DNA of 64,000 nucleotides. It comes from Erythroxylum novogranatense (taxonomy: Eukaryota > Streptophyta > Magnoliopsida > Malpighiales > Erythroxylaceae). The stretch is from positions 61,195,567 through 61,259,566 of the forward strand of contig CM057227.1 of the NCBI GenBank assembly GCA_029891385.1, read 5' to 3'. Below the pieces are notes generated by a model that was given only the letters and a program-made list of their open reading frames with translations, was not told the origin of the DNA and did no database searches. Within the stretch, counting starts at the first letter, position 1. Every line of letters starts with the position of its first letter. Both the position numbers and the translations under genes were made by a program. Of this stretch, positions 36,352 through 49,500 are shown one piece after another.

Positions 36352-39300
36352 TGTAGCGCCCCTCACGTAGGTACACATCGAAACCCAAGGTCGCCCGACA
36401 CGTATCCCACGATAAAGGATTTACTACCAGAAAATTTCGCTAAAATCCATGGCATCAAGTATTTTAAATCACAAAATAACAAGAATCAACAAATTGACAT
36501 CCAAAGTAATAATTATCCAAGACAAGAATCCAATCCGAATAGACAAGTCTATCACCTCTCTAACAAAACCAAAAAGAGACCGATACAAACATCTATCCTA
36601 AGTCATCCTCAAAACACTAATCCAAATGACCGACCTATGTGCCATCACGACCCTCGCCAAGCTACTTCGCACGGCAGAAAGAAAGATCTTGAGCTAGAGT
36701 CTACTCTAACAAATCTCCAAAAATAGGTTGCAAATTTGGGTGAGTTTGCGAACTCAAGAGAAACCATCATCGATGGTTCACTCAAATCATGCATTACGCA
36801 CACGGCATACAAGACATAGACTGAAGAGTATTCACTTAACGAAGATCATATAGCCATATACTGATATTATAAAACGATTTACGAGTGATAAACCATTTAC
36901 AATGTCATTTCACGCTTTACGGATAGCATGTAACAATTTGCAACATCATATCGTAATACACGAGAAATCATGTCATCACGTAATCACCAATGTCACCAAT
37001 CAATCACCATGTATACAATGCATATGTGACTCTTTTCCAGATTATTCATGTTGTGCCCAAGTGCTCACCAAGAAAAGCAAGTAGGGACGCGTCGTGATTT
37101 TCTCCCCTGCTAAGCCCGTCAAGACAATATTCGAGCACTAGGCTCTTTTCAAAGAAATTAGCAACTTGGGACACGCCCATTATCGATCATGCATTTATGC
37201 ATGCAATGCGATGTTCAATAAATTCAGATTCATGTTTCAAAGGTATGGCTATAAAAGCCCAATATTGATCTCGATATCATGTAGCAAAGACAAATTCGGT
37301 TCAAGAAAGACATGCAATTCAATCCAATACATGCCAAGAATCATACAAGAGTCATACAATTCATCTTTGCATGTAATTCATGTAGAGCATGTAAGCAATC
37401 GTGAATTTGAGAAACCAACTAGGTTACTCACCAGTAACTTCCGAACTCTTGCTCGAAGTCCCAAAGAATGTCCGTGGAACGACGGTCCAACGGTGCCTCT
37501 ATAACAATAAAGTACAACCCATCACTTATTGCCCAATAAAACGATGACAAGAATGCATATGTCTCGGTGAAATAATGTACAATGCACGCCACGATTCACG
37601 TGCTAAAACCCAATTCGACTCTTCATTGAGTTGATTGACAATAATTGATCCATTCCTAAAATCCAATCAATTTACCTCAATTAGATCCCCAATAGCAATT
37701 TCCTATTCCTTGGGTCGAACACATCCATAAAATTCCAATTTAAACTTCAAATCAAATCTAATCCTTAATCACCTCAATCGGTTAATTTCTAAGTCCCAAT
37801 GCCAAAAGCCTCAAACACTCCTCTTGGACGACTAGGCAAAGGTTGCGACCATGGGTGCGCTGGCGTTCACCCGATGCCACAGTGTCGACTCGGGCGTGAG
37901 CCCTAGCCCGCACGCTAAACCGCTCGCTCATCGACTAGCTACGCAGACCGCCCGCCCATCGCCGCTTGCGTGCGAAGCGACTCCCAAAGCTCGCCGCTCG
38001 GTCGCCGCATAGCCGAACGATCGTAACTTCGTCGGTCGGTCGCTCGATCGCCGCATAGCCGAACGATACGCAACTTCGTCGGTCGGTCGCCGGATGATCG
38101 ATCGATCCGCAGCTCGCTCAGATGCGGGTTACTCGCAGCTCGCCCGCATGCCGAAGCTCCTCACTGCTTCGTCCGCATGCCGAAGCTCCTCACCGCCGTC
38201 CGCATGCCGAAGCTCCTCACTGCTCGTCCCGCATGCCGAAGCTCCTCACCGCTTCGTCCGCATGCCGAAGCTCTCACTTCTTCGTCCGCATGCCGAGCTC
38301 CTCACCGCTCGTCCGCATGCCGAGCTCCTCACCGCTCGTCCGCATGCCGAGCTCCTCACCGCTCGTCCGCATGCCGAGCTCCTCACGAAGCTGTGCGGTC
38401 TCCAACCTAAATCCACTACGCACAGCTCTCCTCCTTCCCCAACACATAGCTTTTAAACACACCACCGAGATTTCCAGATTTCCGATTCTGCAACTCACCA
38501 GTAACTCAATACACATAAATCAAGCAATATCATCATCGGCAACCTTAGCATATTCAATCATCCATATAACTCTATCCATCAACAAATCGATAATCTACCT
38601 CCACAAATCCACACTTCACCCTATACACTCCTACGGTAATCATCAATAACAAAACCCATCCATAAACACTCCCAACTACCCGATCAAATATAATAAATGC
38701 CATAAATACAAGAAGAATCATCCATAACAACATCAAAGCTCTTAAAACTTACCAAATCACAGATCAAGCTACGGATTCCTCAAAATCCTCCGAAATCCTA
38801 AAATCCTTCAAGCTCAACGATTCACTAATCCCGAGCCTCTAACCTTCACCAATAACGATCAATCGCTTAACCTCATCTCAAGGAAAGAATCCATAAAGAA
38901 AATCGAGGAATCCTTACCAATGGGAGGAAATCGCAAGTCACAAGAGGGGGAAAGAAGAGAACGTGAAATTGCCTTAGGTGTTTTCCCAAATTCCTCAAAC
39001 CTAGTATTTATAGACCTAAGTCTCTAAGTCACCCAAATTTCAGTCTCTAAATCCCAATGGTTCCACATAATTATTTCCTATCAAGAAAATTCTAATTTTT
39101 CCATTGCCATTGGACGTTGCTTTCAAGATCGTAGGTCGATCGATCGATCGCCTAAAACTTTCCGGTCCGGGCATTATCTCCTAATTTCACGAAATTTCCT
39201 ATAAGCCATTATAAATTGCCACCACTCATAAATGATATCAAATCACCAATTGTACTCGATTACTCAAATTCTCAATTAACTCTCAATCCAAATTTGAAAT

Positions 39301-39493
39301 AACTCGATCGGTTCTTACTTACAATTAAATACCGAAATCATGAATGCATGTACCTATGGATAAATGCATATGCATTAAACCTGCTCTCTACAATTAGAGG
39401 CCAGTAACATGCTCATTCAATGAATGCAGTGAAACCTATCAGTATGACTCATAATAACCAAAATACCCTTAATGACAGTGACGGGATGTTACA
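36352..39493 (-). repeat. 5' LTR of the chromovirus-like element (LTR B)
   Basis: This 3142-bp LTR pairs with LTR A. It is about 115 bp shorter, mostly because it has fewer minisatellite units, plus many 1-3 base losses. On the + strand it starts TGTAGCGCCCCTCACG and ends GGGATGTTACA. Small ORFs over it are not supported as genes. Confidence 0.9.
38140..38395. repeat. Minisatellite in LTR B, about 9 units of 28-29 bp
   Basis: These are the same units as in LTR A. The last four have GCCGAGCTCC in place of GCCGAAGCTCC, giving a homogeneous shorter variant. ORFs of 77-175 residues here are repeat by-products. Confidence 0.9.
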
Positions 39494-39498
39494 TTCAT

Positions 39499-40600
39499 AA
39501 TTCCATTTCCATTCCAACAATAACCAACAATTTTCAATCCTAACAATTACACAACAATCATAATTCCATTTCGATTCCAACAATAACCAACAATTTCCAG
39601 TCCTAACAATTACAAAACAATCATAATTCCATTCCATTTCTAATCTATTCCCAACAATTTCCAATCCTAATCCAATCCTAACAATTACAAAGCAATCATA
39701 ATTCCATTTCCATTCCATTCCATTTACAACAATTTCCAATCCTAACAATTACAAAACAATCATAATTCCATTTCATTTTCAATCCATTCCCAACAATTTC
39801 CAACCATAACATTACAAAACAATCATAATTTCATTTCATTTCTAATCCATTCCCAACAATTTCCAATCCTAACAATTACAAAACAATCATAATTCTATTT
39901 CCATTCATTCCATTTACAACAATTTCCAATCCTATCAATTACAAAACATTCATAATTCCATTCCATTTCCAACAATTCCCAATCCTAACAATTACAAAAT
40001 AATCATAATTCTATTTCCATTCATTCCATTTACAACAATTTCCAATCCTATCAATTACAAAACATTCATAATTTCATTCCATTTCCAACAATTTACAATC
40101 CTAACAATTACAAAACAATCATAATTCCATTTCCATTCCATTCCATTTACAACAATTTTCAATCCTAACAATTACAAAACATTCATAATTTCATTCCATT
40201 TCCAATCCATTTCCAACAATTTCCAACAATTTCCAATCCTAACAATTACAAAACAATCATAATTCTATTTCCATTCATTCCATTTACAACAATTTCCAAT
40301 CCTATCAATTACAAAACATTCATAATTCCATTCCATTTCCAATCCATTTCCAACAATTTCTAATCCTAACAATTACAAAACAATCATAATTCCATTTCCA
40401 TTTTATTTACAACAATTTCCAATCCTAACAATTACAAAATATTCATAATTCCATTCCATTTCCAACAATTTCTAATCCTAACAATTACAAAACAATCATA
40501 GTTCCATTTCATTTCCAATCCATTCCCAACAATTTCCAATCCTAACAATAACAAAACAATCATAATTCTATTTCCATTCATTCCATTTACAACAATTTGA
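39499..40600. repeat. Tandem repeat of about 64 bp in the hAT leader, about 17 copies
   Basis: Units run through CAATTACAAAACAATCATAA, TTCCATTTCCATTCCATT and ACAACAATTTCCAATCCTAA. Lengths vary with deletions. Two more degenerate units lie left of the inserted retrotransposon (about 28370-28486), so the retrotransposon landed inside the array. The array is upstream of the transposase start and inside the hAT termini. Confidence 0.88.
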
Positions 40601-41002
40601 TAACATTACCAATTTTATACATTTATGATTCCCTACACATATATATTACCATTCCATTAAAGTAAATGGATAGGAAAATACATATATATTACCATTCCTA
40701 CACATATAAACTCAATCTCAAATTCAATCTCATTCATCAATAATTCAACAATTTAATATTAATACCATAATAAATCACAAGCCAAGTTCCACCATTCTAT
40801 AATCAATAAATCACCATTTCAAATTTAATTTCCAATCCACTTTTCAATTCCAAAATGCAAAATGTCAAAATCCAATTCCAAAATCTAATTCCAACAACAC
40901 CAATTTCGGTTGAATTTCATAACTCACAAATGACAAATGACAAAATACAATCAACCGAAATGCACTTCCATTTTCCATTCATCCGAAATCCACCTCCAAT
41001 TT
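40601..41002. other. hAT leader, non-coding
   Basis: A/T-rich hAT sequence between the tandem array and the solo LTR. It has no ORF of note. Runs such as CACATATATATTACCATTCC occur twice near 40635-40700. Confidence 0.45.
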
Positions 41003-42900
41003 TGTAGGAAAATCCCGGGAGGTACATCACATGTACCGGCAGCGGAAAACAAAAATTTTTGTTCCCGGGACTTTCCCAAAACCCAGGATCCAGGTGTCGG
41101 TATGAAGACATCAACCTAAATAGCCAAAGAGACTATCTCTAAAGGTGATCCACGCAGAGATCGAAAACCTAACCGAGTCAAACCCTTTGACCCGGGAATA
41201 GCTAGAACAGATTAAAGGCTGCTAGACCCTACCTCATCCTCCTGGAGAGCTTGAATCAACGTTGGAATTGCTTGGAGAAGAAGAGAAAAACGATGATGCT
41301 TATGAGAGAAGAAGGATGAAAACTCATTTTCAAAGCAAACTTAACACTTAAGTTTTCCAACTTCTCATCCCTAGCAAAACCATCGTACATCATCTTACAA
41401 AGAAAGCCATCTTATATGTATTTTAACCAAGCCATACGATCATCATCATCTCACCTTTTCATTTTTTGTCATTTAGTCATTAATTACATTGATGACTAAG
41501 CTTAAAACTAGAAGGTTCTTTTCTTCCTCCCACCTCACACGTTTTCAACATATATATATATATATATTACTTAATTATTTAATTAATTAATAACATATAT
41601 ATATGTGTATATTATTGCTGAGGCGGTCCAACACACTGGGTCATTCCTACCGGCCATCGGGCCCCTGATCAAACAACTCCTAAACCTTTCTTAGCAATAT
41701 CGATGTCGCGATCTCATCGGGACATATCCCAATCTCATTGGGATCCATTTAATCCTAATGCTCTCCATAATTGGAACTCTGTCCAATTACTATTTTACTG
41801 ATTCTCTAAGTCACTCTTATCGTGTGACCCTTTAGGCTCCGGTTATGTTGGCCACTTAGATTAACAATTAATCTGAGTAAGTCATGAGCGTATCTAGCAA
41901 CACATCATGACCCCAATTGACCGAAAAGTAATCGGTTTGATGTATTCATCACGAACCGATCACAAACCCTTCCATGTATAATTCTTGTGCAATTCGTCCT
42001 TTCACCATCCTATACCCCACTTGGTTATGAGTATGGTCAAAGTGTCAACTCTCATTAGACCAAGTCCAGCCCAAGTGATAACAGTTCTCGTCCTGGGACT
42101 CATTACTCTATATGTCAATGATGTCAATGAAGACACTCTTCATGACATATATGCTGGCCAGCCTTAGTAATGATCCTGACAAGAGGCCATGGGTATCTCT
42201 TCGCTAATCCGTGGTGAATCCTTTATTGGCTACTCAATTATCTTCGAATACCTCAAGCTGTACCCAAGCACCACCCTATGAGTTACCTCTGGAAGGCAAC
42301 AAGGAATGGAGTCAAAGCATATGATCAGTATCCAAGATATCATTGAGTACCTCAAGTCTAAGGATACTTGCACCATTGCTATGATGAGATTATCACTGAC
42401 ACTAGAAGAAGATATCCATGCGATGATCTCATGGCAGTCATCCAATGAACTTACTAACACTAGTAAGCATCCACATGTCAATTCTAAATATCTCATATTT
42501 ACGCTTCGAGATCCACCGCTGATCCAATCAAGGAATATGACATGTGCTAGTCTATCCGGATTAATGATGTCGGTCTCATTAATCCTATGACTAGGAGAAT
42601 TTAGATATCTTGACATAATTGCACATGATAGGAATCTCAGGAGTATGAGCACATCATAATTTCCTTCATGCTATGTCATATATCATGGACTTCATTAATT
42701 CGATTAAAGATCCAATCAATTCATAAACAATGTTCATGAACATCAAATTAATGAAGTATGCCTTTCTTTATTTATTCATAAAGTCTGCACACGACTTTGA
42801 ACAAAACGCGCTAAAGGGGATTGCCTTTAGGGCACAATATAAACAGTACCGTCCTTGCATAAGTCGACTTACCCCATGTACAAGTCGACTTGCACTTACA
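41003..42900 (-). mobile_element. Solo LTR of the 1.9 kb family, copy 3
   Basis: This 1898-bp unit reads TGTAGGAAAATCCCGGG on the + strand and ends AAGTCGACTTGCACTTACA. It is flanked by AATTT at 40998-41002 and 42901-42905. On the minus strand it therefore starts TGTAAGTGCAAGTCGACTT, as copy 1 does, but with one GTCGACTT block instead of two. It is inserted in the hAT leader and has no coding domain. Confidence 0.9.
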
Positions 42901-42905
42901 AATTT

Positions 42906-43620
42906 TTCCTCAAATCCAACACAACAACACCAATTTTTAACCCCAAATCCACTATAATCCAACAACCAACACAATCACAGAAGCAATTATCTTCAAAATG
43001 CATGAAAAATGAAACAAAAATCATTAACATTCACCCAAAAAACAATCGAGTCTTTGGTGTCAATCCGAGTCGACGTTGGGTCGTGAGCTCCGGCTGAGCT
43101 GAGGTGGTCGTTCCATCGTGTGGTGCATCGAAGACTCGAGGAGGACGAAGGAGAAGGCTGAAGCCGACAAGGAGGAGGAGCGGGCTGAGGTGAGGGAGCT
43201 CGATTTGTCGAAGAGTCGAAGGAAGAGCAAACCACGATCGAAGACTCGAAGGAGGAGGACTGGAGAAGACGTCAAAGGCGAGGAGGGGACGGCGAGATAC
43301 CGAGAGACAAATCGGAGAAGGGAGGAGTAACGGCGTTCTTGCGTGGAGAAGAAGGAGAAAACGAAGAAGATAGAAGAAAAATCCATAAGCTCGAGGGGGG
43401 GGTAGATGTTTAGGTTTGATTTTTGTTTTTTGCAAAATGGTCCTTGAAGAATTCGAGTTTTTGCGAAATGGTCCGATATTTTTCAGAAACTTGGGGTATC
43501 GGTTGGTACCAACTGAAAACGGCCGATACCCACCGAAATTTATTTCCAGAATTTGTTTACCAATACCGGTATCGATTTCCGATTGGTACCGGCTAGTACA
43601 GAACGGTAATCATAACATTG
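42906..43620 (-). promoter_or_regulatory. Promoter-side end of the hAT element
   Basis: This end carries the right terminal repeat and a GC-richer, GA-rich block (about 43040-43400) lying 5' of the transposase. It then has a TACCGGTATCGATTTCCG-like run with sub-terminal ACCGG and GGTACC repeats (43500-43610). Overlapping ORFs of 68-134 residues on both strands (42993-43435) have biased Arg/Ser composition and no recognisable domain, so I treat the block as leader or promoter. Confidence 0.5.
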
Positions 43621-43628
43621 CTTCTAAC

Positions 43629-44112
43629 CCCACGCACTAAATTAGATTCAGTTGACCTAAAAATTTGACTCCACCCAAATTTCATCTTATATTTTTCATT
43701 TTTGTCTGTTTGGATTGTTTCTTTTTTAGCAATTCTATTGCCTTGGTCATTAATCTTGGCATGGGAGCTAAGTGTTTTCCTTCTTTATTTTGCTAATAAA
43801 TTTGCTTATTGAAAATGAATTTTAGTTAATCTTTAACCAAGTGGGTTCAAACACTTGGTTTTGAAGAGTAACAAACTATTAAAATAGCAACAAATTTATC
43901 TAAGTGAAAATAGAAAATATTGGAAAGTAAGGTTGTAAGCCTTGTAAAAAGTTTTAAAATTGATATTTGAATTTTGGATTAGATGGAGAAATATAAAAAG
44001 AGATTATTTAGGAGTTGTTTTGATGACGTCTAAGAGGTGATTCAATCTTTGAATAAATGACTTAATGTTGCTTGAAAGGTAAAAAATAGAAGAGTGATGT
44101 CTTTATAGTATC
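43629..44112. other. Intergenic A/T-rich sequence
   Basis: This is sequence between the hAT duplication and the TTAAT duplication of the next element. It continues beyond 52207 once that element is removed. No gene or repeat was recognised. Confidence 0.4.
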
Positions 44113-44117
44113 TTAAT

Positions 44118-46537
44118 TGTTAGGCCCCGAATTTTTTTTTAATGATGTCATTAAGCATGGATTGTGATAATTATGAGTTTATGGCTTAGTTTGATTAATT
44201 TGAGAATATTAGTGGATAATTGCGGTTTATTTGAGTTTAATGTGGTATAAATGGATATTATAGGGTAAAAGTTGATGAGGGCATTTTGGTCTTGGCACGT
44301 AAGAATTTAAGACTTAAAGCTTAAATGAAAGGGCAAAATGGACATTGCACAATTAAGTAGGATTAAAAAGAAAGAGAAGGAAAATAGAAGAAGAGAAAAG
44401 AAAAGAAAAGAGTATAAATAAGGGAAGGAAATAAGAAATTAAAAAGAAGAGAAGAGGAAGTCGTGGAGGAGGAAGAAGAAAGAAGAAAGAAGAGGAGAAA
44501 ACTAGGGTTTGTCAATCCTTGAAGATTTGAAGCCAAAACAAGTAAGTAGAAGCATCACCCCTTCTTGATTTGTTGCATGGATCGTGTTTAGTGTTTGATT
44601 AAAGTGAAAAATGTAGTGAAATGTAAGAAATGAGTTTTTGGTAGAAGATGTTTTAGGGTTAAAGATTTTGGTTGTGTTTGTGAATGGATTTTTGTGTTGG
44701 AATGAAGTTTAGGAGGTGTTTTAATGTTTAGATATGTTTATAATTGAAAGAGGGGAGGATTATGGTTGAGAAAAGTGAAAAAAATGAGTTTCGGGAGGTT
44801 TTTGCCGCCGCACGTCGCGACCTGCAGATGAGTTCGTCATGGTAGCTGCTTCGTCATGCATGAGCTCCTCCCTCGTCATGACGAGCGGCCATTTCCTGCT
44901 GCGACATATTTTGGTATTTTAGGTCTAACTTTTGATGTAGATGTCCAAATAAGGTGATTCTTTTTGCGTTGTAAACTATAGACACAGGGCTACAAGTTTC
45001 ATGAAGAAATGAAGTTCTGAATCAGTCTCTAAGAATATTCAAATTTGGATGGAAGTTGAGCATGAAATTTTTGTTTCAGTTTTGGTTGTAGTTTGAACGG
45101 TTAAAGTTTGATTTTCCGATTTCTACCCCAAATTGATTGGAATTTTGGTGTTTTTTGGTTAAGGAAACCAAGTGAGGCAAGAGGAACAAGAGGAGAGGCA
45201 TACCTAAACAAGTTTATAACCAATGGAATTCAGGTGGGTTTCATGTTTATAATTTAGTAATGAGCCACTAAAGTTTACTCCCAAAATAAGAATGATTTCA
45301 ATTACTTCATAAATATCGTTTTGTTTCTATTGAATGATTTGCAAAATTTCTACATATTTCAGCATATGAACTTTTCTGATGAATTTTAAAATAAAGATTG
45401 AAATGCATTGAAATGCTTTATGTTATGCCTTGAAAAATTAAATGGCATTTTGTATATTCTAAAAGAAAGAAAGAGCATGAAAAGCATGAAAGCTTTGAAA
45501 ACAAGAACATGCTTTGAGCATGGATCGAATGGACTATGTGCTTTGTTTGGGTAAGAGAGTTACGGATGGAGTCACGTGCGTTGACAAGAAAGCCTTCTCC
45601 GGCTGCCGCAGGTGGCGAGATCCTTGAGAAATCGGACTCGGATGGATTACGGATTTACCTTTGGGTTTATCCGGATGGATTACGGAACTCTCGAGCCATT
45701 TGGTTGTGCATTGCATCGATGAATTGTCAAGTATGTGCATAAATTGAGCATTTGTATTGATAATTGAATGAACATATTGTGTTGATGTGATAACATTTTT
45801 CACTATGAAATGACACTTTTCAAATATGAGTTTGAACTCAAGATTTCGGATTTGACCGAGAATTTGGGAGCAAAGTGTTTTATGAATTGATTATGACTTT
45901 TGTATAACAAACAAACTTTTCAACGGTTTTGCTTGTTCTTTGCTATAAACCTGTTACCCATTTAGTTATAAGCTCACCCCTTCATTCCCATCCACGGTGA
46001 TGAGAAGAAGATCGGGTGAAGGAAGTGAAGGTTTTCGATTTGTATATGTATCTATGTTGTATTGTTTAAGTTCGATTGGTATTGAGAATTTTGGGAACTG
46101 TATATTTTGTATATTCAGATTTTGATAGTAATATTGTATTATGGCTTGGAATGCCATAGAGCTTGATTAGATTGAGTGGAAATGTGGTATTCGGAGAAAG
46201 TTATGGATTGGATATGAATATGTTTGATTGTGATTTATTGTTGATTTTATTTTATGGAAAAGAGAACATCGAATGGTATGAGACTTTAAGCTTCACGATT
46301 TCTTTGGATTGCGCCACGCTTATGGTTCAACGGTTGGACTTGAGAGTGGGCTCATCATGTATGGTAGCGAGCAAGAAAGGATTTCAAGGAACCGCGCTTC
46401 AGTATGATGATATGTGTGCCAAGTTAGATCGCATTTGCAGTATCAAAGCAAGAAGATGAATCAGGAAACTTCGTCGGAGTATGATATCGTCATAAGGTAA
46501 TCGTTATAGAGTTGGGCTCTGGAAACGGGGTCCAACA
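44118..46537 (+). repeat. 5' LTR of the 8.1 kb element
   Basis: This LTR pairs with 49814-52202. Landmarks are TATAAATA at 44413-44420, the GAAGTCGTGGAGGAGG purine block, the CG island at about 44805-44900, and ATGCCATAGAGCTTGATTAG near the end. Compared with the 3' LTR, the island carries TCATGACG where the other has TCGCGGCG. Confidence 0.92.
44413..44420 (+). promoter_or_regulatory. Putative LTR TATA box
   Basis: TATAAATA occurs about 295 bp into the LTR. The same box is at 50106-50113 in the 3' LTR. It is placed before the purine-rich and GTAAGTAGAAG (possible splice donor) segments, so it could mark the start of LTR transcription. This is inference from position only. Confidence 0.5.
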
Positions 46538-46541
46538 TTTG

Positions 46542-46553
46542 TGGTATCAGAGC
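46542..46553 (+). other. Primer-binding site (initiator tRNA-Met)
   Basis: TGGTATCAGAGC is exact and lies four bases after the 5' LTR end at 46537. Confidence 0.92.
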
Positions 46554-49500
46554 CCAGCATTATGATCTTGCATGGGCGCTTATGTTTGTAAAGTGTCTGA
46601 ATGGCTGGTGAGAATGTGATTTTGCTGTGGAGGAATTTTCATGAATTACGTGAGGAACCAAGGTGCTTGTTTGATTTAGATTGACAAGAATGTTGATTCA
46701 TTTGAGGAATGTGTTACGAAATTTGAGATTTGAATTTCGTGATGAATTGGGGTAAGTTGATGTTGAATCTCCATGCGTGAGATAAAAGTTTGAATGATGG
46801 GATGAAGAATGTGGAAGATCAATAGGTTGAGTATGAAATGATGATTGGTCCATATGGGATTCCTTACGAAATGGGATCATTAGCTAGTGAACTGTGTTAA
46901 GGAATCTTGAGTGGTGGAATTGAGGTCAGAAGTTCATGATGAGATTTCGAATTTATTGAGGATCTACATGTGGAAGATGAAACGAATAGAGGGAAATGAA
47001 GTAGACATAAATGACCTTATATGAGACGAATGAAATGATATGTAGTATGGGGACAATCGCAAATGTGTATAAGATCATGCGTGAATGAGATTGAGGAAAA
47101 AGAATAAAGAACTCCACTTCGTAGAAGGACGCGAGGAGTTTTGAAAGGATTAGTTGCATCTGACTCTCTGACAAGAGAGGAGAGTACTGATGAATCGGTA
47201 GCCCCAGGAAAGAATGAAGCTTTTGTAGGGCAAAGAAGTGAGCCTTATGCACTCAATATGGTAATGGATCCATGAAGAAATGATATAGTAGAAGAAAAAG
47301 TGAATTTTGGAAAAACTAGCATAAAATCTGCGTTAGTATGTTCGATAAGAAGCGAACTGTTGTCAAGGTCAAGGCATTAATTGTGTAAGATAAATGGCAT
47401 GACTTTGACGATGCCCAGCCAAGCATATGTGATAGTTAGTATGTTCGTTACTCCTTTGAGTTTTGAGTGACTTGGACATTATTACCGTATGAGGATGAGA
47501 AAAGTTGGTATTCTCAAGGTATTAAAGGTAACTGATGATGTGATGATGATAGTAAGTGATTGATAAAGATTAGTTTGAATAGAATGGGTGGTATATGTGA
47601 TAGTAGCAAGAAATTCTCGTTTGAAGAAGAACTTCACTAAGTTCGATTAAGCAGATCAGATAGTTTATATGGAGAATGATCAATGAAAGAACTGATCAGA
47701 AAGGAATATGTAATGATTTGAAAGTGAGTATTGGAATTCTATTCCAATGAGATTCAAGTAAAAGAGGTAGAAGATACTACTGAGAAGGTATGTATTTTTG
47801 ATTTGATGTAAAGGATCCGACTATGAGGGTGGATTCCTAAAAGTGAGTAGGCATTAATTGCCAATATGAGGAGTATATAAGTTCACGTTATGTTCTGGGT
47901 AAGTATGTTCGGGAATTGCAAGTTTATCCGATGAAGGCGTGATAAGCTCAGGAAGCTCAGATAGCAAGTAAACTAGAGTGTATGGAGGAACGAGCATAAA
48001 TGAGTAGACGTTAGAATACATCAATGTGAATTATGAGGAAATCTAAAGAATGGAGAAAATCAGTCAAGAAAGGTAAGACAATTGGGAATTGGAAAATAAC
48101 AAGAGGTGATATTATCTCATGGAGGAATCAGTTAATTGAGAAATTGTTAGAACCAATAGTGGACATATGGAGTTTTGACAATATTTTCTCAAGTTAGTAT
48201 TGAAGGTTAAAGTGATCCAAGTGAATTTTCATGATATGTTAAGTGTATTCGAAGAGTTGAGAAGAATAGCTTGATTACTTGTGGCGAAATGAGTAAATCG
48301 TATATGGGACGAAGGTAAAGAAAATTTTGAGGAATTATATTACCGATATTCTTTATATCATCTGAACTTGGAAATTCAGTTGTATGGTATATCAGGATGG
48401 TTGCATAAGAGATCAGAATAAGATTCAAAGCAGTAACGTGAAGTGAATTCGTGTGCATGGAGACTATTGAAACCTCATAAGTTGAGTGTTGATACATGAA
48501 TTGAACAGTGTTGCTATAGTGATTGCTTGAAAGCTGGAAACATTATATGTACAGAAATATTTTGATTGTGTGTAAAGTATACAAATTGTGAACTGCCAAA
48601 CTGAGACAATAGGTCATGCTGAGCAAATGAGAGCAAAAATGATAAAGCTAATGTTGTAATCAGATGTAGTGCATAGAGAATTCAGTAGCCATGAAATATG
48701 AATTCAGATATAGAGGTTATCCGATGTAGTGCAATAAAGAGTGCTGAATGGAATCGAATTCAGGGCAAAAGGATGTGCCATTAGTCACGGAAAATGTAAG
48801 ATCAGTTTTACATGAACAAAGTGCAAATTGAGGATTCAGGAATTGTGAACCTTATCAAGAAATTGAAAACGAATGTGCATTTTGAGCTCGAGTAGGAAAA
48901 AGGATACCGGGTGATTAAGATAAGTAGTATGTGTCCCGGCAGGGATGATTGAGCAAAGAGGCTGTCAGAAAAGTATAAGTGGTGATTTAAGCTATACGTC
49001 CTAGAATGTCAAGTGACGGAAAGTTTGAATTGTCGACGATTTTAACTGTCGGAGATATGCTTCAAGTTTATAGTTTGGAGTTAATATGGACATAAGACCA
49101 AGGTTTGACCTTAAGCATCACAATCGTTGTCATCGTGATTGTAATCGAACTTCGTATGAGGAGTTTGATGATAGAAAGAGTCATTGCTTTTGTACTATGT
49201 TGAGTAAAGCCATTGAAGACTAGAATTGGAGATGCTATGGATAGGTAATATACAGTGATTCAAGAAAGATGGATGAATTAGGTGGATCCGTGCTAAGGAC
49301 ATGGAAAACAGTGAGATAATCGTAAGGGTTAAAGGTACTGATACTAAGTGATGTGAATTAGCAAGTGAAAGATGATTTGTCTCTGAGGGTATCACCTTTC
49401 AGGGTGTGCTCATGGGATACAAGGTGTGTTCAAGTTATGACAAAGGATTTGCTAAGCCCAATATGATTGGACTGCATGAAATGATTATGAGTTAGTGCTT

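Larger units (their letters stand above)
28487..39493 (-). mobile_element. Ty3/gypsy chromovirus-like (Tekay/Del type) LTR retrotransposon
   Basis: Read on the minus strand the element runs from 39493 (TGTAACATCCCG) to 28487 (GGGGGCGCTACA). The 5' LTR is 36352-39493, the primer site follows at about 36336-36346, gag-pol lies between 36240 and 31755, then a polypurine tract and the 3' LTR (28487-31743). Domain order is gag, protease, RT, RNase H, integrase, chromodomain-like tail, as in chromoviruses. The left flank ends ATTCA and the right flank begins TTCAT, a 5-bp duplication with one base lost. It sits in the tandem-repeat leader of the hAT transposon. Many small indels break the polyprotein. 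Confidence 0.9.
25222..43620 (-). mobile_element. hAT DNA transposon, split by a retrotransposon and a solo LTR
   Basis: The left end reads TAATGTTATGAATACCG, and the right end read on the minus strand is CAATGTTATGATTACCG. These are near-perfect terminal inverted repeats. Both are flanked by CTTCTAAC (25214-25221 and 43621-43628), an exact 8-bp duplication as expected for hAT. Subtracting the 11 kb element (28487-39493) and the solo LTR (41003-42900) with their duplications leaves about 5.5 kb. The transposase is on the minus strand near the left end. Its promoter side is the GC-richer right end (about 43040-43400), and a tandem-repeat leader lies between. The transposase is broken, so this copy is not autonomous. 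Confidence 0.88.

Noticed and set aside
42993..43435. Overlapping ORFs up to 134 residues on both strands in a GC/GA-rich block
   Set aside because: Several frames are open at once because of composition. The block sits at the promoter end of the hAT element and shows no domain.
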